From Leptolinea sp. (lineage in GTDB: Bacteria; Chloroflexota; Anaerolineae; Anaerolineales; Anaerolineaceae): a stretch of 56,457 bases of DNA. This document shows positions 45,155-54,203 of the stretch, piece after piece; position 1 is the first letter of the stretch, and every line of letters starts with the position of its first letter. The DNA is taken from the NCBI GenBank assembly GCA_012798535.1, contig JAAZMZ010000018.1, positions 1 through 56,457 on the forward strand. Direction: 5' to 3'. The notes under the pieces are model-generated. The model did no database searches and had not been told where the DNA came from. It worked only from the letters and a program-made list of their open reading frames with translations. The position numbers and the translations under genes are program-made.

Positions 45155-46141
45155 ATGAATGAGCTGGTGGTAATCCTCATCGGGCTGGCGTTAATTTTTG
45201 ATTTTCTAAACGGAGTTCACGACAGCAGCAATATCGTAGCCACGATCATCTCTAGCCGCTCTCTTTCACCACGATGGGCGTTGGGATTTACAGCCATCGC
45301 GGAATTCTGCGGGCCGTTTCTGTTTGGTGTGGCAGTCGCCAGAACGATCGGTTCTGAGATCGTACCACCCGGCCTGATGACATTTCCGATTCTAACCTCG
45401 GCGCTAACAGGTGCGATCATCTGGAATCTCCTCACCTGGTATCTGGGTGTTCCCAGCAGTTCATCGCACGCCCTGATCGGTGGGCTGATCGGCGCGACGA
45501 CGGCGGGAGTTGGTTTTCACGTTATCCATCTATCCGGTCTGACAAAGGTACTGATTTCCCTGTTTCTCTCACCGATACTTGGTTTGGTCGCCGGTTTTAT
45601 TTTTACACGGCTGGTGTACTGGCTTTCCAGGTCTGCTACCATTAAGATCAATGTTTTCTTCAAACGAGTTCAAGTAATCACTGGTATGGCATTGGCGTTA
45701 AGTCATGGAGCCAATGATGCGCAAAAAACCATGGGCCTGATCACCCTGGGTCTTTTCGTAAATGGAACCATATCTAGTTTTACTGTGCCGGTTTGGGTGA
45801 TCCTGATAAGTGCGCTGGCCATTGCTCTGGGGACTGTCTCGGGAGGCTGGCGTCTGATCAAGACGCTGGGCGCCGGTTTTTTCCGTATCCGCCCGGTGCA
45901 CGGATTTTGCACGCAGGTCACTGCGGCCGGGGTGATTCTGGGAGCAGCCCTGTTTGGCGGTCCGGTGAGTACTACTCAGGTGGTCAGCTCGACCATCATG
46001 GGTGTGGGAGCCGCCGAACGGGTGAACAAGGTTCGCTGGCATCTGGCCGGGAATATCCTGGCTGCCTGGTTGATCACCATACCACTATCCGGATTGATGG
46101 CAGCGGGGGTGTTGCAGATTCTTCGGATATTTGGAATTTGA
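45155..46141 (+). CDS. pit: Inorganic phosphate transporter, Pit family
   Basis: This 328-residue polytopic protein imports phosphate, probably with a proton or sodium ion and as a metal-phosphate complex. Both family signatures are present: NGVHDSSNIVATIISSR near residue 19 and ALSHGANDAQKTMGLITLG near 180, together with the short VPSSSSHALIGGLIGA segment. About nine to ten transmembrane helices fit the shorter bacterial form. It is co-transcribed with the DUF47 gene. Confidence 0.93.
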   Translation: MNELVVILIGLALIFDFLNGVHDSSNIVATIISSRSLSPRWALGFTAIAEFCGPFLFGVAVARTIGSEIVPPGLMTFPILTSALTGAIIWNLLTWYLGVPSSSSHALIGGLIGATTAGVGFHVIHLSGLTKVLISLFLSPILGLVAGFIFTRLVYWLSRSATIKINVFFKRVQVITGMALALSHGANDAQKTMGLITLGLFVNGTISSFTVPVWVILISALAIALGTVSGGWRLIKTLGAGFFRIRPVHGFCTQVTAAGVILGAALFGGPVSTTQVVSSTIMGVGAAERVNKVRWHLAGNILAAWLITIPLSGLMAAGVLQILRIFGI

Positions 46142-46168
46142 TCTTCCATCTGTTTGCCAGGTTATCTA

Positions 46169-46196
46169 TTGACAGGTCTGGATTGTATGAGATAAT
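46169..46196 (+). promoter_or_regulatory. Promoter of the RNHCP leader
   Basis: TTGACA (46169-46174) and GATAAT (46191-46196) are 16 bp apart, just after the pit stop. The transcript would start near 46203, leaving about 287 nt before the GTG at 46490. Confidence 0.6.
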
Positions 46197-46221
46197 TCAA
46201 ACGATCATAAAAGGATGCTGT

Positions 46222-46281
46222 TTGTTAAGTTTTGATTCGGTAGTTGTAACCACATTCACGGAGGAGTTCGCCCGCCGGTAG
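46222..46281 (+). CDS. Candidate 19-residue leader peptide (TTG start)
   Basis: TTG at 46222 follows AAGGA at 6 nt and opens a 19-codon frame ending in TAG at 46281, just before the first hairpin of the leader. The peptide ends in TEEFARR. An overlapping ATG (46215) reads a 6-residue frame. Translation is not shown, and the case rests on its position and ribosome site. Confidence 0.25.
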   Translation: MLSFDSVVVTTFTEEFARR

Positions 46282-46312
46282 AGGCAAACGCCGTTTTTTG
46301 CGTTTAACACTC

Positions 46313-46341
46313 AACCACGGGCAGATTCCAGTCCCGTGGTT
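46313..46341 (+). terminator. Hairpin in the RNHCP leader (possible terminator)
   Basis: AACCACGGG and CCCGTGGTT form a perfect 9-bp stem with an 11-nt loop, followed by TGCATTT. It could end a small RNA or act as an attenuator. Confidence 0.5.
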
Positions 46342-46489
46342 TGCATTTAAAGACGTCCCGACCTCGTTTCACAAAATTGCGGGGAATTGGTTATCGCAGG
46401 GATCTGTCTAGTACTGACCGAATAACAGTAAAGAATGCAGCCGGCCGCGGGAGCGATCTCACGGCCGGTTCTATATATGTGGTGACAAC

Positions 46490-47185
46490 GTGAAAAGCAA
46501 ACATCGCCGGAAATACCCGTCAAACGCCGAATTTGATGATGAGTATACAACGAGAAATATTGAAAAGAAAAACCAATCTGAGAAATATGGGAAGCGGAAT
46601 GAAAGGGAAAGACATCGTGTTCTTATCGACAAACAGGATTTCAAATGCCGGCAGTGCGGTGCTTTTGTATCTGCCAGCCGGGAACTCTCAGGAGTCAACA
46701 ATCGCAATCACTGTCCGCAGTGTTTATGGTCGCTGCATGTCGACCTGCGTGTGGCGGGAGATCGTAAAGCGGATTGCGGTAGCCGCATGGAACCCGTCGG
46801 ATTAACCGTGAAACGAGTGGTTAAACGTTATTCACGCAGCGAACCGGGAGAATTGATGCTGATCCACCGCTGCACCGGTTGTCAAAAATTATCCATCAAC
46901 CGAATTGCCGCGGACGATGATGTTCAAGCACTGTTCAAGCTTTTCCTGGATTCCTTTGAAATACAGCTTGAACCGGGACAGGAAGAGAATATCCGCCTGT
47001 TGAATGAAGGCGATTTCCCGTTGGTTTACACCCGTCTTTTCGGGGTCAGCCAATTCATTCAAGATGACAATCTACACGTCGAAAGTCTCAGGCAGATTCA
47101 GATAATCGGAACTTATGGAACGGAAAAAGGTGAGCCAACATCAGGGTTGGAAAGTGATTTGCGTATAGCAGAATACAGGGAATGA
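46490..47185 (+). CDS. RNHCP-domain zinc-binding protein
   Basis: This is a 231-residue protein. A very basic 40-residue N-terminus (KSKHRRK, KRNERERHR) precedes the RNHCP domain: FKCRQCGAFV near 44, SGVNNRNHCPQCLWSLHVD near 64, and LIHRCTGCQKLSINRIAADD near 122. Four CxxC-type or single Cys pairs should bind one or two zinc ions. The family is named for its RNHCP motif and has no known function; the basic tail and zinc sites suggest RNA or nucleic-acid binding. The start is a GTG at 46490, and its long leader is described separately. Confidence 0.85.
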   Translation: MKSKHRRKYPSNAEFDDEYTTRNIEKKNQSEKYGKRNERERHRVLIDKQDFKCRQCGAFVSASRELSGVNNRNHCPQCLWSLHVDLRVAGDRKADCGSRMEPVGLTVKRVVKRYSRSEPGELMLIHRCTGCQKLSINRIAADDDVQALFKLFLDSFEIQLEPGQEENIRLLNEGDFPLVYTRLFGVSQFIQDDNLHVESLRQIQIIGTYGTEKGEPTSGLESDLRIAEYRE

Positions 47186-47195
47186 TCAATGTGCT

Positions 47196-47231
47196 CTGGC
47201 TGGATGATCAGTGGATGATCCATCCAGCCAG
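47196..47231. terminator. Bidirectional terminator between convergent genes
   Basis: CTGGCTGGATG (47196-47206) and CATCCAGCCAG (47221-47231) form a perfect 11-bp stem, followed by TTTCT. It separates the RNHCP gene from the convergent membrane-protein gene. Confidence 0.7.
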
Positions 47232-47246
47232 TTTCTCAATTAGGAA

Positions 47247-48962
47247 TTATTGAAATAATCCAGCAAGCCACTGGAACAACGCTGGATTGCTGTTCAGGAT
47301 ATTGTTGTTCGGTCCGGCGACGGCCAGAAGGATGCCGATTATGGCGGTTGTGATCCCCAGCACCAGTCCGAGGAATCCCCGGGCAGGTGAAGGTTTGCCA
47401 TTCAATTGCCAGAAGCCCATGGCGGCCAGAAGGATCAAAAGAGGACTGAAATCCAGCAAATAACGCATAAAGGTTGTAATAAAAGCCAGGTTAACCAGTA
47501 TAGAAACAAGTGCTACAACACCCAGCCCGATAATCTCCGGGGAACGACGTTTCCGTGCAAAAGCTGCCGGGAAAAAGACCAGGAACGGGCAGGTGAACAG
47601 CAGCCCGCTGATTGGTTCGCTGTAGTAGTATTTCTCCGGCAGATGAATGAAGAAAGGCCACATTGCTTCGGTGATCCAGGGCGAGTGGATGAAGGGGAAT
47701 TCTGCGTCGAACAGCGGCGGCCGCAGAAAGGCATTGAAAAAATTGGGAAGCATATACCCGGGTGAATAAAGCATTCCACCCACCAGTGAAATGGCGGCCG
47801 GACCGGTGAACTGGTAACTGTAGCCGGTTTCCAGAATAGATCCAAAACGCGCCAGGTTGTACCAGCCCAGTGCCGCTAAGCCAAGAGCAAAAGCTACCCC
47901 GCCAAAGAACAGGTCCCGCCGCCAGGCAGGACGACTGAAAAAGAGGTAGAGCAGGCAGGCCAACAGAGCAGCCGACTGCACCAGCAAATTGGCGCGGCAT
48001 CCTACGGCCGCCGCCAGACACAGACCGGCAAGGATCAGCCGGCCAACCCGGCCTTTTTCAGAGTCAAAACTCAGGAAGATGAAGGCCAGGCCGAGCAGCC
48101 AGAAGAACTGTCCCCCGGTAATGGCAGCTTCATAAATCGAAGGCCGCGGCAACTGCCACAAAAGCGGGACGCAGAACGTTCCGGCCAGCAGTGGAGGGAT
48201 GGCCAATCCCGCCGGCAGGTCGGCAAACCATCGGCGGTGGATCAGAACAAGCAGCCAGGCCTGCACGGCCATACACCCGATCACAAAGAACAGTACCAGA
48301 CTTAAATCCCCGATGGGTGGCAAGGCAAAGGGCTTGATTATGCAAATTAACAGCGCCGGTACCGGTCCCCAGTAAAGATAGTACTGGCCCTGATAATAAG
48401 AAGCATCCCAGATGATCGGAATATCGCCGCGTTCCCGATAATCGTACGGATTGGACAATTCCGCTAGACGGGCGTCAGGTTCCTCCAGTAGAGAAAGCTG
48501 ACCGTGACTGAATCCCCCGGCCAGCCGGTCATAGTAATAGGTTGTATGCGAGAAATCATTCATTGTTCCCGCGGTTACCAGCCACCAGGCTGTCAGACTG
48601 CCGATTAAGACGGTCACCAGCGCCATCCAGCGCACCGATGTCTCTCCCGGCTGGAAAAACCAACGGATGAAGCGCAACTCTCGAAGCGTGTGCACCGGTC
48701 GCGATGAAAAGAGCCCGACAGTCGTCCGCCGAAACCAGTGATTAAAAGCCGTCGAATGCCACCAGGAAGAGATGGGTTTCTTCCATCTCCAGAAACAGCC
48801 GGTGAGTGTGATTACCAAACCGGCCCACAGCATAAACCAGCGGGATGTACCCCAGTCGGGGGTGTGATCAATTCCCAGAGCATGAGCGAATATTGCCAGA
48901 AGGATGCTTAAAGAACCGATAAGCCAGAGAAACCATGCCATGCGTTGAATTTTATCAAGCAA
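47247..48962 (-). CDS. Large polytopic membrane protein, probable GT-C glycosyltransferase
   Basis: This 571-residue protein has about 12-13 transmembrane segments. A long periplasmic-type loop with DARLAELSNPYDYRERG and DASYYQGQYYLYWGPVPAL (about residues 160-205) follows the second to fourth helix. The acidic residues and YYLYWGPVP recall GT-C-type transferases and other polysaccharide-linked membrane proteins. No clear family signature is visible, so the assignment rests on topology. It is a single gene, convergent with RNHCP and divergent from rpoB. Confidence 0.65.
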   Translation of the reverse strand: MLDKIQRMAWFLWLIGSLSILLAIFAHALGIDHTPDWGTSRWFMLWAGLVITLTGCFWRWKKPISSWWHSTAFNHWFRRTTVGLFSSRPVHTLRELRFIRWFFQPGETSVRWMALVTVLIGSLTAWWLVTAGTMNDFSHTTYYYDRLAGGFSHGQLSLLEEPDARLAELSNPYDYRERGDIPIIWDASYYQGQYYLYWGPVPALLICIIKPFALPPIGDLSLVLFFVIGCMAVQAWLLVLIHRRWFADLPAGLAIPPLLAGTFCVPLLWQLPRPSIYEAAITGGQFFWLLGLAFIFLSFDSEKGRVGRLILAGLCLAAAVGCRANLLVQSAALLACLLYLFFSRPAWRRDLFFGGVAFALGLAALGWYNLARFGSILETGYSYQFTGPAAISLVGGMLYSPGYMLPNFFNAFLRPPLFDAEFPFIHSPWITEAMWPFFIHLPEKYYYSEPISGLLFTCPFLVFFPAAFARKRRSPEIIGLGVVALVSILVNLAFITTFMRYLLDFSPLLILLAAMGFWQLNGKPSPARGFLGLVLGITTAIIGILLAVAGPNNNILNSNPALFQWLAGLFQ

Positions 48963-49037
48963 ATCACTGCTGATATGAACGATAATTCTTTGAACTCTAC
49001 AGAGAATGAATAATTGTTAAGTGTTTCTGAGAAAAAC

Positions 49038-49066
49038 TTGCATTTGTCCAGTTCTTTTGATATACT
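49038..49066 (+). promoter_or_regulatory. rpoB promoter
   Basis: TTGCAT (49038-49043) and TATACT (49061-49066) are 17 bp apart, about 74 nt before the rpoB ATG. The leader contains GGTGGC and GCCAC segments that could form a wide-loop hairpin. Confidence 0.65.
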
Positions 49067-49139
49067 TACCAATTGCTTTACTATCGAAGGGTGGCAGGCT
49101 TCTTTCTCCCCCTTTCGCCACGTTTAACCAGGAGTAGAC

Positions 49140-52100
49140 ATGGCTTCCGAGTTCGACACTAAGAGTTTCGCACGCATTCCATCCGTATTTAATTTACCAA
49201 ATTTAATTGAAGTTCAACTTGATTCATTTCGCAGATTAAAAACTGAAAACCTTGGAGACCTTTTCAATGAAATCTCTCCCATCGAATCCTACAACAAAGG
49301 GATGCGTCTCCACTTTCCCTGCTATGATGAAAAACTGAAAGAGTGGGATTTGAAGTACCGCTTTGGCGAGCCAAAGCACACGATGGATGAGTGCATTGAA
49401 CGCGATCTCACCTATGCCACACCGCTCTTTGTCACCGTCCTTTTGGAAGGCCCCGAAGTTCCGAGCCCGGTCCGCACGGAAATCTTTCTGGGCGATTTTC
49501 CTGAAATGACGGATAAAGGCACATTTATTATCAATGGTACAGAACGCGTTGTCGTTTCTCAACTGATCCGTTCACCGGGTGTATATTTCGAATCCACACA
49601 AGACCGCGCTACCGGGCATTTTCTGGCCAACGCCAAATTGATCCCCGATCGCGGCGCGTGGATGGAATTTGAAACCCGCAAAAACGATTACATCATCCTG
49701 AAATTCAACCGCAAGCGCACCGTGCCGATCACCATTTTCCTGCGCGCTCTGGCGGCTGTCAGCGACGGCCTTCCCGAATCACCGCTGAAAACCGGAACGG
49801 ATGAAGAATTGATCTCCCTGTTCCAGGATGTGGATAATAACGTCGACCGCATGTTCATTACCAATTCCATGCGGCAGGAACCCATCTGGAATCTGTCCGG
49901 CGGTTTGACCATTGCCCAGGCAGCTTTGCTTGAGTTCTTCAAACGCATGCGCCCCGGTGATCCAGCCAACCTGGATAACGCCAAAGCCTTCATGATCGAG
50001 CAGCTTTTCGATCAGCGCCATTACGATCTGGAACGGGTTGGGCGTTATAAATTGAACCAGAAACTCGATCTGGTCGATAAAATCCCGGTTACCCACCGCA
50101 CGGTGACTGCCTACGATATCGTCTATCTCGTTCGCCGCATGATCATGATCAACAACGAGAAGGAAGAAAAAGATGATATCGACCATCTCGGCAACCGCCG
50201 GGTGAAGACAGTGGGTGAGTTGATCCAGAACAAACTGCGTATCGGTATGCGGCGCATGGAACGTGTCATTAAAGAACGCATGTCCATCCGCGATCAGGAA
50301 CAGGTTTCCCCGGTCTCTCTCATTAATATCCGTCCTGTGGTGGCTGCGCTGCGCGAATTCTTCGGCAGCAGCCAGCTTTCGCAATTCATGGACCAAACCA
50401 ATCCTCTGGCCGAGCTGCGCCACAAGCGTACGCTATCCGCCCTGGGCCCCGGTGGTCTGAGACGAGAGCGTGCCGGTTTCGATGTCCGCGACGTGCATCA
50501 TTCGCACTATGGCCGTATTTGCCCGATCGAAACACCTGAAGGTCCGAACATCGGTTTGATCGGCCGTCTGGCTTCCTTTGCCCGTGTGAATGAGTACGGG
50601 TTTATCGAGACTCCCTACCGGCGGGTAGCAAAAGCTCTGGCATGCAATGATCCCCGTCTAGTTGGAAGACGTGTCCGTGAAGATTTGGTCAGCGAAAAAG
50701 GCGATGTCATTATCAAAAAGGATGAACGTATCACCAGTGAAATGCTCCCGGCGATCGCAAAATTAAAAAAGACCATCTTCATCTATCCATTTGTTACCGA
50801 TGAAGTGGAATACCTCTCGGCTGATGCAGAGGATAAATTCGTTATCGCCCAGGCGAACTCTGTACTGGATAAATATTACGAATTCGCAGAAGACCAAAAT
50901 TCGTGCCGCCATCATAATGATTTCGTCATTCAAACACCTGATGCCATCAACTATATGGATGTGGCACCGAACCAGGTCGTGGGTATCAGTGCTGCGTTGA
51001 TTCCTTTCCTGGAACACGATGATGCCAACCGCGCTTTGATGGGATCGAACATGATGGCGCAGGCCGTCCCGTTGATCTGCCCGGACATCCCGATGATTTC
51101 CACGGGAATGGAAGGTTTTGCCGCCATCGATTCAGGTCAGGTGATGGTTGCCGATGAAGATGGTGAAGTTGTCTCGGTCACCGGCCGGCAGGTCTTGTTG
51201 CGCACTGCCAACGGTGTGAAATCCTACAATCTGCGCAAATACCAGCGGTCCAACCAGAGCACCTGCATCGACCAACGTCCGGCGGTGGTAAAAGGGCAGA
51301 AAGTCAAGAAAGGCACCATTCTGGCGGATTCCTCATCCACAGTGCAGGGTAACCTGGCGCTTGGGCAAAATGTGGTGGTGGCTTTTGTCTCATGGGAAGG
51401 TGGCAACTTTGAAGATGCCATCCTGATCAGCGAACGGTTGGTGCAGGATGACCGTTTTACCTCGGTGCATATCGAGAAATATGAAGTCGAAGCCCGCGAT
51501 ACGAAACTGGGTCCCGAAGAGATCACCCGCGACATCCCCAATGTTGGTGAAGATGCCATTAAAGACCTGGATGAATTCGGTATCATCCGTATCGGCGCAG
51601 AGGTGGGGCCGAACGATATTCTGGTGGGAAAGATCACGCCGAAAGGCGAAAAAGAACTGACCCCTGAAGAACGTCTGCTGCGCGCTATTTTTGGAGAAAA
51701 ATCCCGCGATGTGAAGGATACCTCTTTACGTATGCCTCACGGTGAACGTGGAAAAGTGGTGGATGTGAAAGTCTTCACCCGCGAAGATAATACCGACCTG
51801 GCCGCAGGAGTCGATAAGATGGTGCGAGTATCGGTCGCCCAGCGCCGCAAGATCACGTCTGGCGACAAGATGGCCGGCCGCCATGGGAATAAAGGTGTGG
51901 TTTCCCGCGTCGTTCCCGTGGAAGATATGCCCTATCTGGAAGATGGCACGCCGGTCGATATTATTTTGAATCCACTGGGCGTTCCCGGACGTATGAATAT
52001 TGGCCAGGTTCTGGAGACACACCTGGGCTGGGCAGCCAAACAGATGGGCTTCCGGGCGATCACACCGGTTTTTGACGGCGCCGACGAAAAAGAGATTGAA

Positions 52101-53063
52101 GCTGAACTATCCCGCGCCTGGCTGGTCGATCAATCATGGAACGAAGCCGCCACAAAAGCCTGGGTATGGTTAAAAGATCAGGATTATTCTCCCGAAAGTA
52201 TCCGGGATGATGATGAAGTTCGCATGCTGTACCTCGAGCAATGGCTGGGTGAAAAAGGTTACGATGTCAGTAAACTGGCTACCGATGCAACTTATGCCCG
52301 CCGTGCTGTGGTTGAACAATGGCTGCGCGAAAAGGGTTACGATCCAGATGGTGTTATGAATTTCAGTTACGTCCATACGGTGGAAGATTCAGATACTAAA
52401 GATCCGCTGGCTATTCATATCTGCCTCAAACTATGGCTGGAGGCAAAAGGTATCGATACAGCCGGTCTGGATGAAAAAGCTGTTCGTGAGAGAGCGTATG
52501 CCTTTATGACCGAAACCGGCTTGCCCATGCCTGTTCTCGGTAAGCAGATTCTGCGCGACGGCAAGTCTGGTTCCACATATGACCAGCCTGTAACCGTGGG
52601 TGTGATGACCATGCTTAAACTGCACCATCTGGTTGAAGACAAAGTCCATGCCCGTTCGACCGGACCTTACAGTCTGGTTACCCAGCAGCCGCTGGGAGGT
52701 AAAGCGCAGTTTGGCGGACAGCGTTTCGGAGAAATGGAGGTCTGGGCGCTGGAAGCCTACGGCGCCGCATATACCTTGCAGGAAATGCTCACCGTCAAAT
52801 CCGATGACGTTCAGGGTCGGGTCAACGCCTATGAAGCGATTGTCAAGGGTGAACCGATCGAAGAACCGAGCATTCCGGCTTCCTTCCGGGTTCTGGTCAA
52901 AGAGTTGCAGAGCCTGGGGTTGGGTGTGGAAGCCGTTATGGAAAGCGGTGAGGTCATCCGGTTCGGTAAGGATGAAGAACGGGTGAAGCCGCCGCGAATG
53001 GGCATCGACCTGCTAGGATTGGGTGAAGACCTTTCCGTGCTGTCAGGCGGAGGGCTCGCTTGA
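49140..53063 (+). CDS. rpoB: DNA-directed RNA polymerase subunit beta with a repeat insertion
   Basis: This is a 1307-residue subunit. Conserved regions include the rifampicin cluster [20 protein letters not shown] (around residue 409), with sensitive-type Asp, His and Ser, then [19 protein letters not shown] and the late [24 protein letters not shown]. Between FDGADEKEI (about 980) and [11 protein letters not shown] (about 1134) lies about 150 residues, where Bacillus and Escherichia enzymes have about 20. The extra part holds four WL-x-x-KGYD-type repeats starting at about 1010, 1035, 1061 and 1099. The ATG follows CCAGGAGTAG. rpoC does not follow; rpsL does. Confidence 0.96.
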   Translation: MASEFDTKSFARIPSVFNLPNLIEVQLDSFRRLKTENLGDLFNEISPIESYNKGMRLHFPCYDEKLKEWDLKYRFGEPKHTMDECIERDLTYATPLFVTVLLEGPEVPSPVRTEIFLGDFPEMTDKGTFIINGTERVVVSQLIRSPGVYFESTQDRATGHFLANAKLIPDRGAWMEFETRKNDYIILKFNRKRTVPITIFLRALAAVSDGLPESPLKTGTDEELISLFQDVDNNVDRMFITNSMRQEPIWNLSGGLTIAQAALLEFFKRMRPGDPANLDNAKAFMIEQLFDQRHYDLERVGRYKLNQKLDLVDKIPVTHRTVTAYDIVYLVRRMIMINNEKEEKDDIDHLGNRRVKTVGELIQNKLRIGMRRMERVIKERMSIRDQEQVSPVSLINIRPVVAALREFFGSSQLSQFMDQTNPLAELRHKRTLSALGPGGLRRERAGFDVRDVHHSHYGRICPIETPEGPNIGLIGRLASFARVNEYGFIETPYRRVAKALACNDPRLVGRRVREDLVSEKGDVIIKKDERITSEMLPAIAKLKKTIFIYPFVTDEVEYLSADAEDKFVIAQANSVLDKYYEFAEDQNSCRHHNDFVIQTPDAINYMDVAPNQVVGISAALIPFLEHDDANRALMGSNMMAQAVPLICPDIPMISTGMEGFAAIDSGQVMVADEDGEVVSVTGRQVLLRTANGVKSYNLRKYQRSNQSTCIDQRPAVVKGQKVKKGTILADSSSTVQGNLALGQNVVVAFVSWEGGNFEDAILISERLVQDDRFTSVHIEKYEVEARDTKLGPEEITRDIPNVGEDAIKDLDEFGIIRIGAEVGPNDILVGKITPKGEKELTPEERLLRAIFGEKSRDVKDTSLRMPHGERGKVVDVKVFTREDNTDLAAGVDKMVRVSVAQRRKITSGDKMAGRHGNKGVVSRVVPVEDMPYLEDGTPVDIILNPLGVPGRMNIGQVLETHLGWAAKQMGFRAITPVFDGADEKEIEAELSRAWLVDQSWNEAATKAWVWLKDQDYSPESIRDDDEVRMLYLEQWLGEKGYDVSKLATDATYARRAVVEQWLREKGYDPDGVMNFSYVHTVEDSDTKDPLAIHICLKLWLEAKGIDTAGLDEKAVRERAYAFMTETGLPMPVLGKQILRDGKSGSTYDQPVTVGVMTMLKLHHLVEDKVHARSTGPYSLVTQQPLGGKAQFGGQRFGEMEVWALEAYGAAYTLQEMLTVKSDDVQGRVNAYEAIVKGEPIEEPSIPASFRVLVKELQSLGLGVEAVMESGEVIRFGKDEERVKPPRMGIDLLGLGEDLSVLSGGGLA
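52105..52535 (+). other. Lineage-specific insertion in RpoB with four tandem helical repeats
   Basis: This is the coding region of the insertion between the conserved FDGA and GKQILRDG segments. Repeat tryptophans begin at 52167, 52242, 52320 and 52434. Repeats 1-3 are 25-26 residues apart and repeat 4 follows after 38. The common pattern is W-L-x-x-K-G-Y-D plus an Ala/Arg-rich helix. Confidence 0.8.
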
Positions 53064-53088
53064 CGGAGGTTTAACCCCGTGCTATAAT
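53060..53088 (+). promoter_or_regulatory. Near-consensus promoter of the str operon
   Basis: TTGACG (53060-53065) and TATAAT (53083-53088) have a 17-bp spacer. The -35 box starts in the last sense codon of rpoB and covers its stop codon. A CGGAGG/CCTCCG inverted repeat (53064-53069, 53092-53097) encloses the -10 region. The transcript would start near 53095, 140 nt before rpsL. Confidence 0.75.
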
Positions 53089-53236
53089 CGCCCTCCGTTG
53101 CCTTGTATCCGCCCTCGTTTCTGATACCCAATGGTTAATGGTGAGGCCATCACAGCAAGCTAAAGATGGCCTTGCTGTTTGGAAGAACAGGGCAGCAAGA
53201 GAAATTATTCGAGATGGTTTTTTTTGGAGAGAAGAC

Positions 53237-53650
53237 GTGCCTACCATCAATCAATTGATCCGCAAAGGTCGCCAGACCAAAAAAGCAAAGAGCAAAGCCC
53301 CGGCTTTGCTGTATACCCTCAACACGGTTAAACAACGCCGTGAAAAACAGGACGGCGCTCCGCAAAAGCGCGGTGTTTGCACCATCGTCCGTACAATGAC
53401 CCCGAAAAAACCGAATTCCGCTCTACGCAAGATCGCCCGTGTGCGTCTTTCCAACGGTATTGAGGTTACGGCGTATATTCCCGGTGAAGGTCACCAATTG
53501 CAGGAGCACTCTGTTGTACTGGTGCGCGGCGGCCGTGTCAAAGATCTCCCCGGTGTGCGCTATCACATTGTCCGCGGCACCCTGGATACAACCGGTGTTG
53601 CCAAACGATCGCAGGCTCGTTCGAAATACGGCGCCAAACAGCCGAAATAA
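53237..53650 (+). CDS. rpsL: 30S ribosomal protein S12
   Basis: S12 of about 137 residues shapes the decoding centre. It has the family start [28 protein letters not shown] near residue 53 and the [18 protein letters not shown]-terminal region. The Lys in [10 protein letters not shown] and the Lys in [12 protein letters not shown] are streptomycin-sensitive-type residues. The frame extends to 53138, but the GTG at 53237, after GGAGAGAAGAC, gives the exact S12 start. The upstream extension lies in the leader of the new promoter. Confidence 0.97.
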   Translation: MPTINQLIRKGRQTKKAKSKAPALLYTLNTVKQRREKQDGAPQKRGVCTIVRTMTPKKPNSALRKIARVRLSNGIEVTAYIPGEGHQLQEHSVVLVRGGRVKDLPGVRYHIVRGTLDTTGVAKRSQARSKYGAKQPK

Positions 53651-53682
53651 CTTATTAAAGAAAACTAACCGGAGAGAGTGGT

Positions 53683-54153
53683 ATGTCTCGACGCAATAAA
53701 CCCGAAGCACGTGAAGTCTATCCTGACCGCAAATATTCCAGCATTCCATTGCAGCTTTTAATTCATCGCGTCATGCGCCGTGGCAAGAAAAGCACGGCCG
53801 AATCGTTGATCTACGATGCCATGGATATGGTGCAGGAAAAAACCGGAAAGAACCCGGTCGAAGTCTACGATCTGGCATTGAAAAATGTCGGTCCCATTAT
53901 GGAAGTCCGCCCGCGCCGGGTGGGTGGTGCGACGTATCAGGTCCCGATGGAAGTTCCATCATCTCGTCGCCTGACTCTGGCCATGCGCTGGATCATTGAT
54001 GCGGCGAAATCCCGGACCGGCAAATCCTTTGCCGAGAAATTATCTGCTGAGATACTGGATGCCTCGAACAATCAGGGCGCTTCTGTTCGCAAACGCGAAG
54101 AGACACACAAGATGGCAGAAGCAAACCGCGCTTTTTCGCATTACCGCGCCTAG
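53683..54153 (+). CDS. rpsG: 30S ribosomal protein S7
   Basis: This 156-residue S7 starts SRRNKPEAREVYPDRKYSSIPLQLLIHRVMRRGKK and carries the RPRRVGGATYQVPMEV motif near residue 77 and a conserved MAEANRAFSHYR end. It nucleates the 30S head on the 3' domain of 16S rRNA. It lies 32 bp after rpsL in the str operon, with GGAGAGAG before its ATG. In other bacteria S7 represses its own operon; no such site was identified here. Confidence 0.97.
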   Translation: MSRRNKPEAREVYPDRKYSSIPLQLLIHRVMRRGKKSTAESLIYDAMDMVQEKTGKNPVEVYDLALKNVGPIMEVRPRRVGGATYQVPMEVPSSRRLTLAMRWIIDAAKSRTGKSFAEKLSAEILDASNNQGASVRKREETHKMAEANRAFSHYRA

Positions 54154-54203
54154 TCTCAAAGGATCTCCTTTTTTTACGAGTTGAAAGAGTATCAGGATAT
54201 TAA

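Larger units (their letters stand above)
46203..46489 (+). ncRNA. Long structured leader before the RNHCP gene
   Basis: This 287-nt stretch between a good promoter and the RNHCP start contains a possible short ORF (46222-46281) and three hairpins. These are CAAACGC/GCGTTT (46286-46305), AACCACGGG/CCCGTGGTT (46313-46321 with 46333-46341) and CCGGCCG/CGGCCGG (46441-46447 with 46462-46468). I could not match it to a riboswitch class I know. It may be a cis-regulatory RNA or a separate small RNA. Confidence 0.4.

Noticed and set aside
46203-46489. Possible cyclic-di-GMP or other known riboswitch in the RNHCP leader
   Set aside because: The GCAAACGC-like segment is suggestive but the conserved core and junctions of known classes could not be found.
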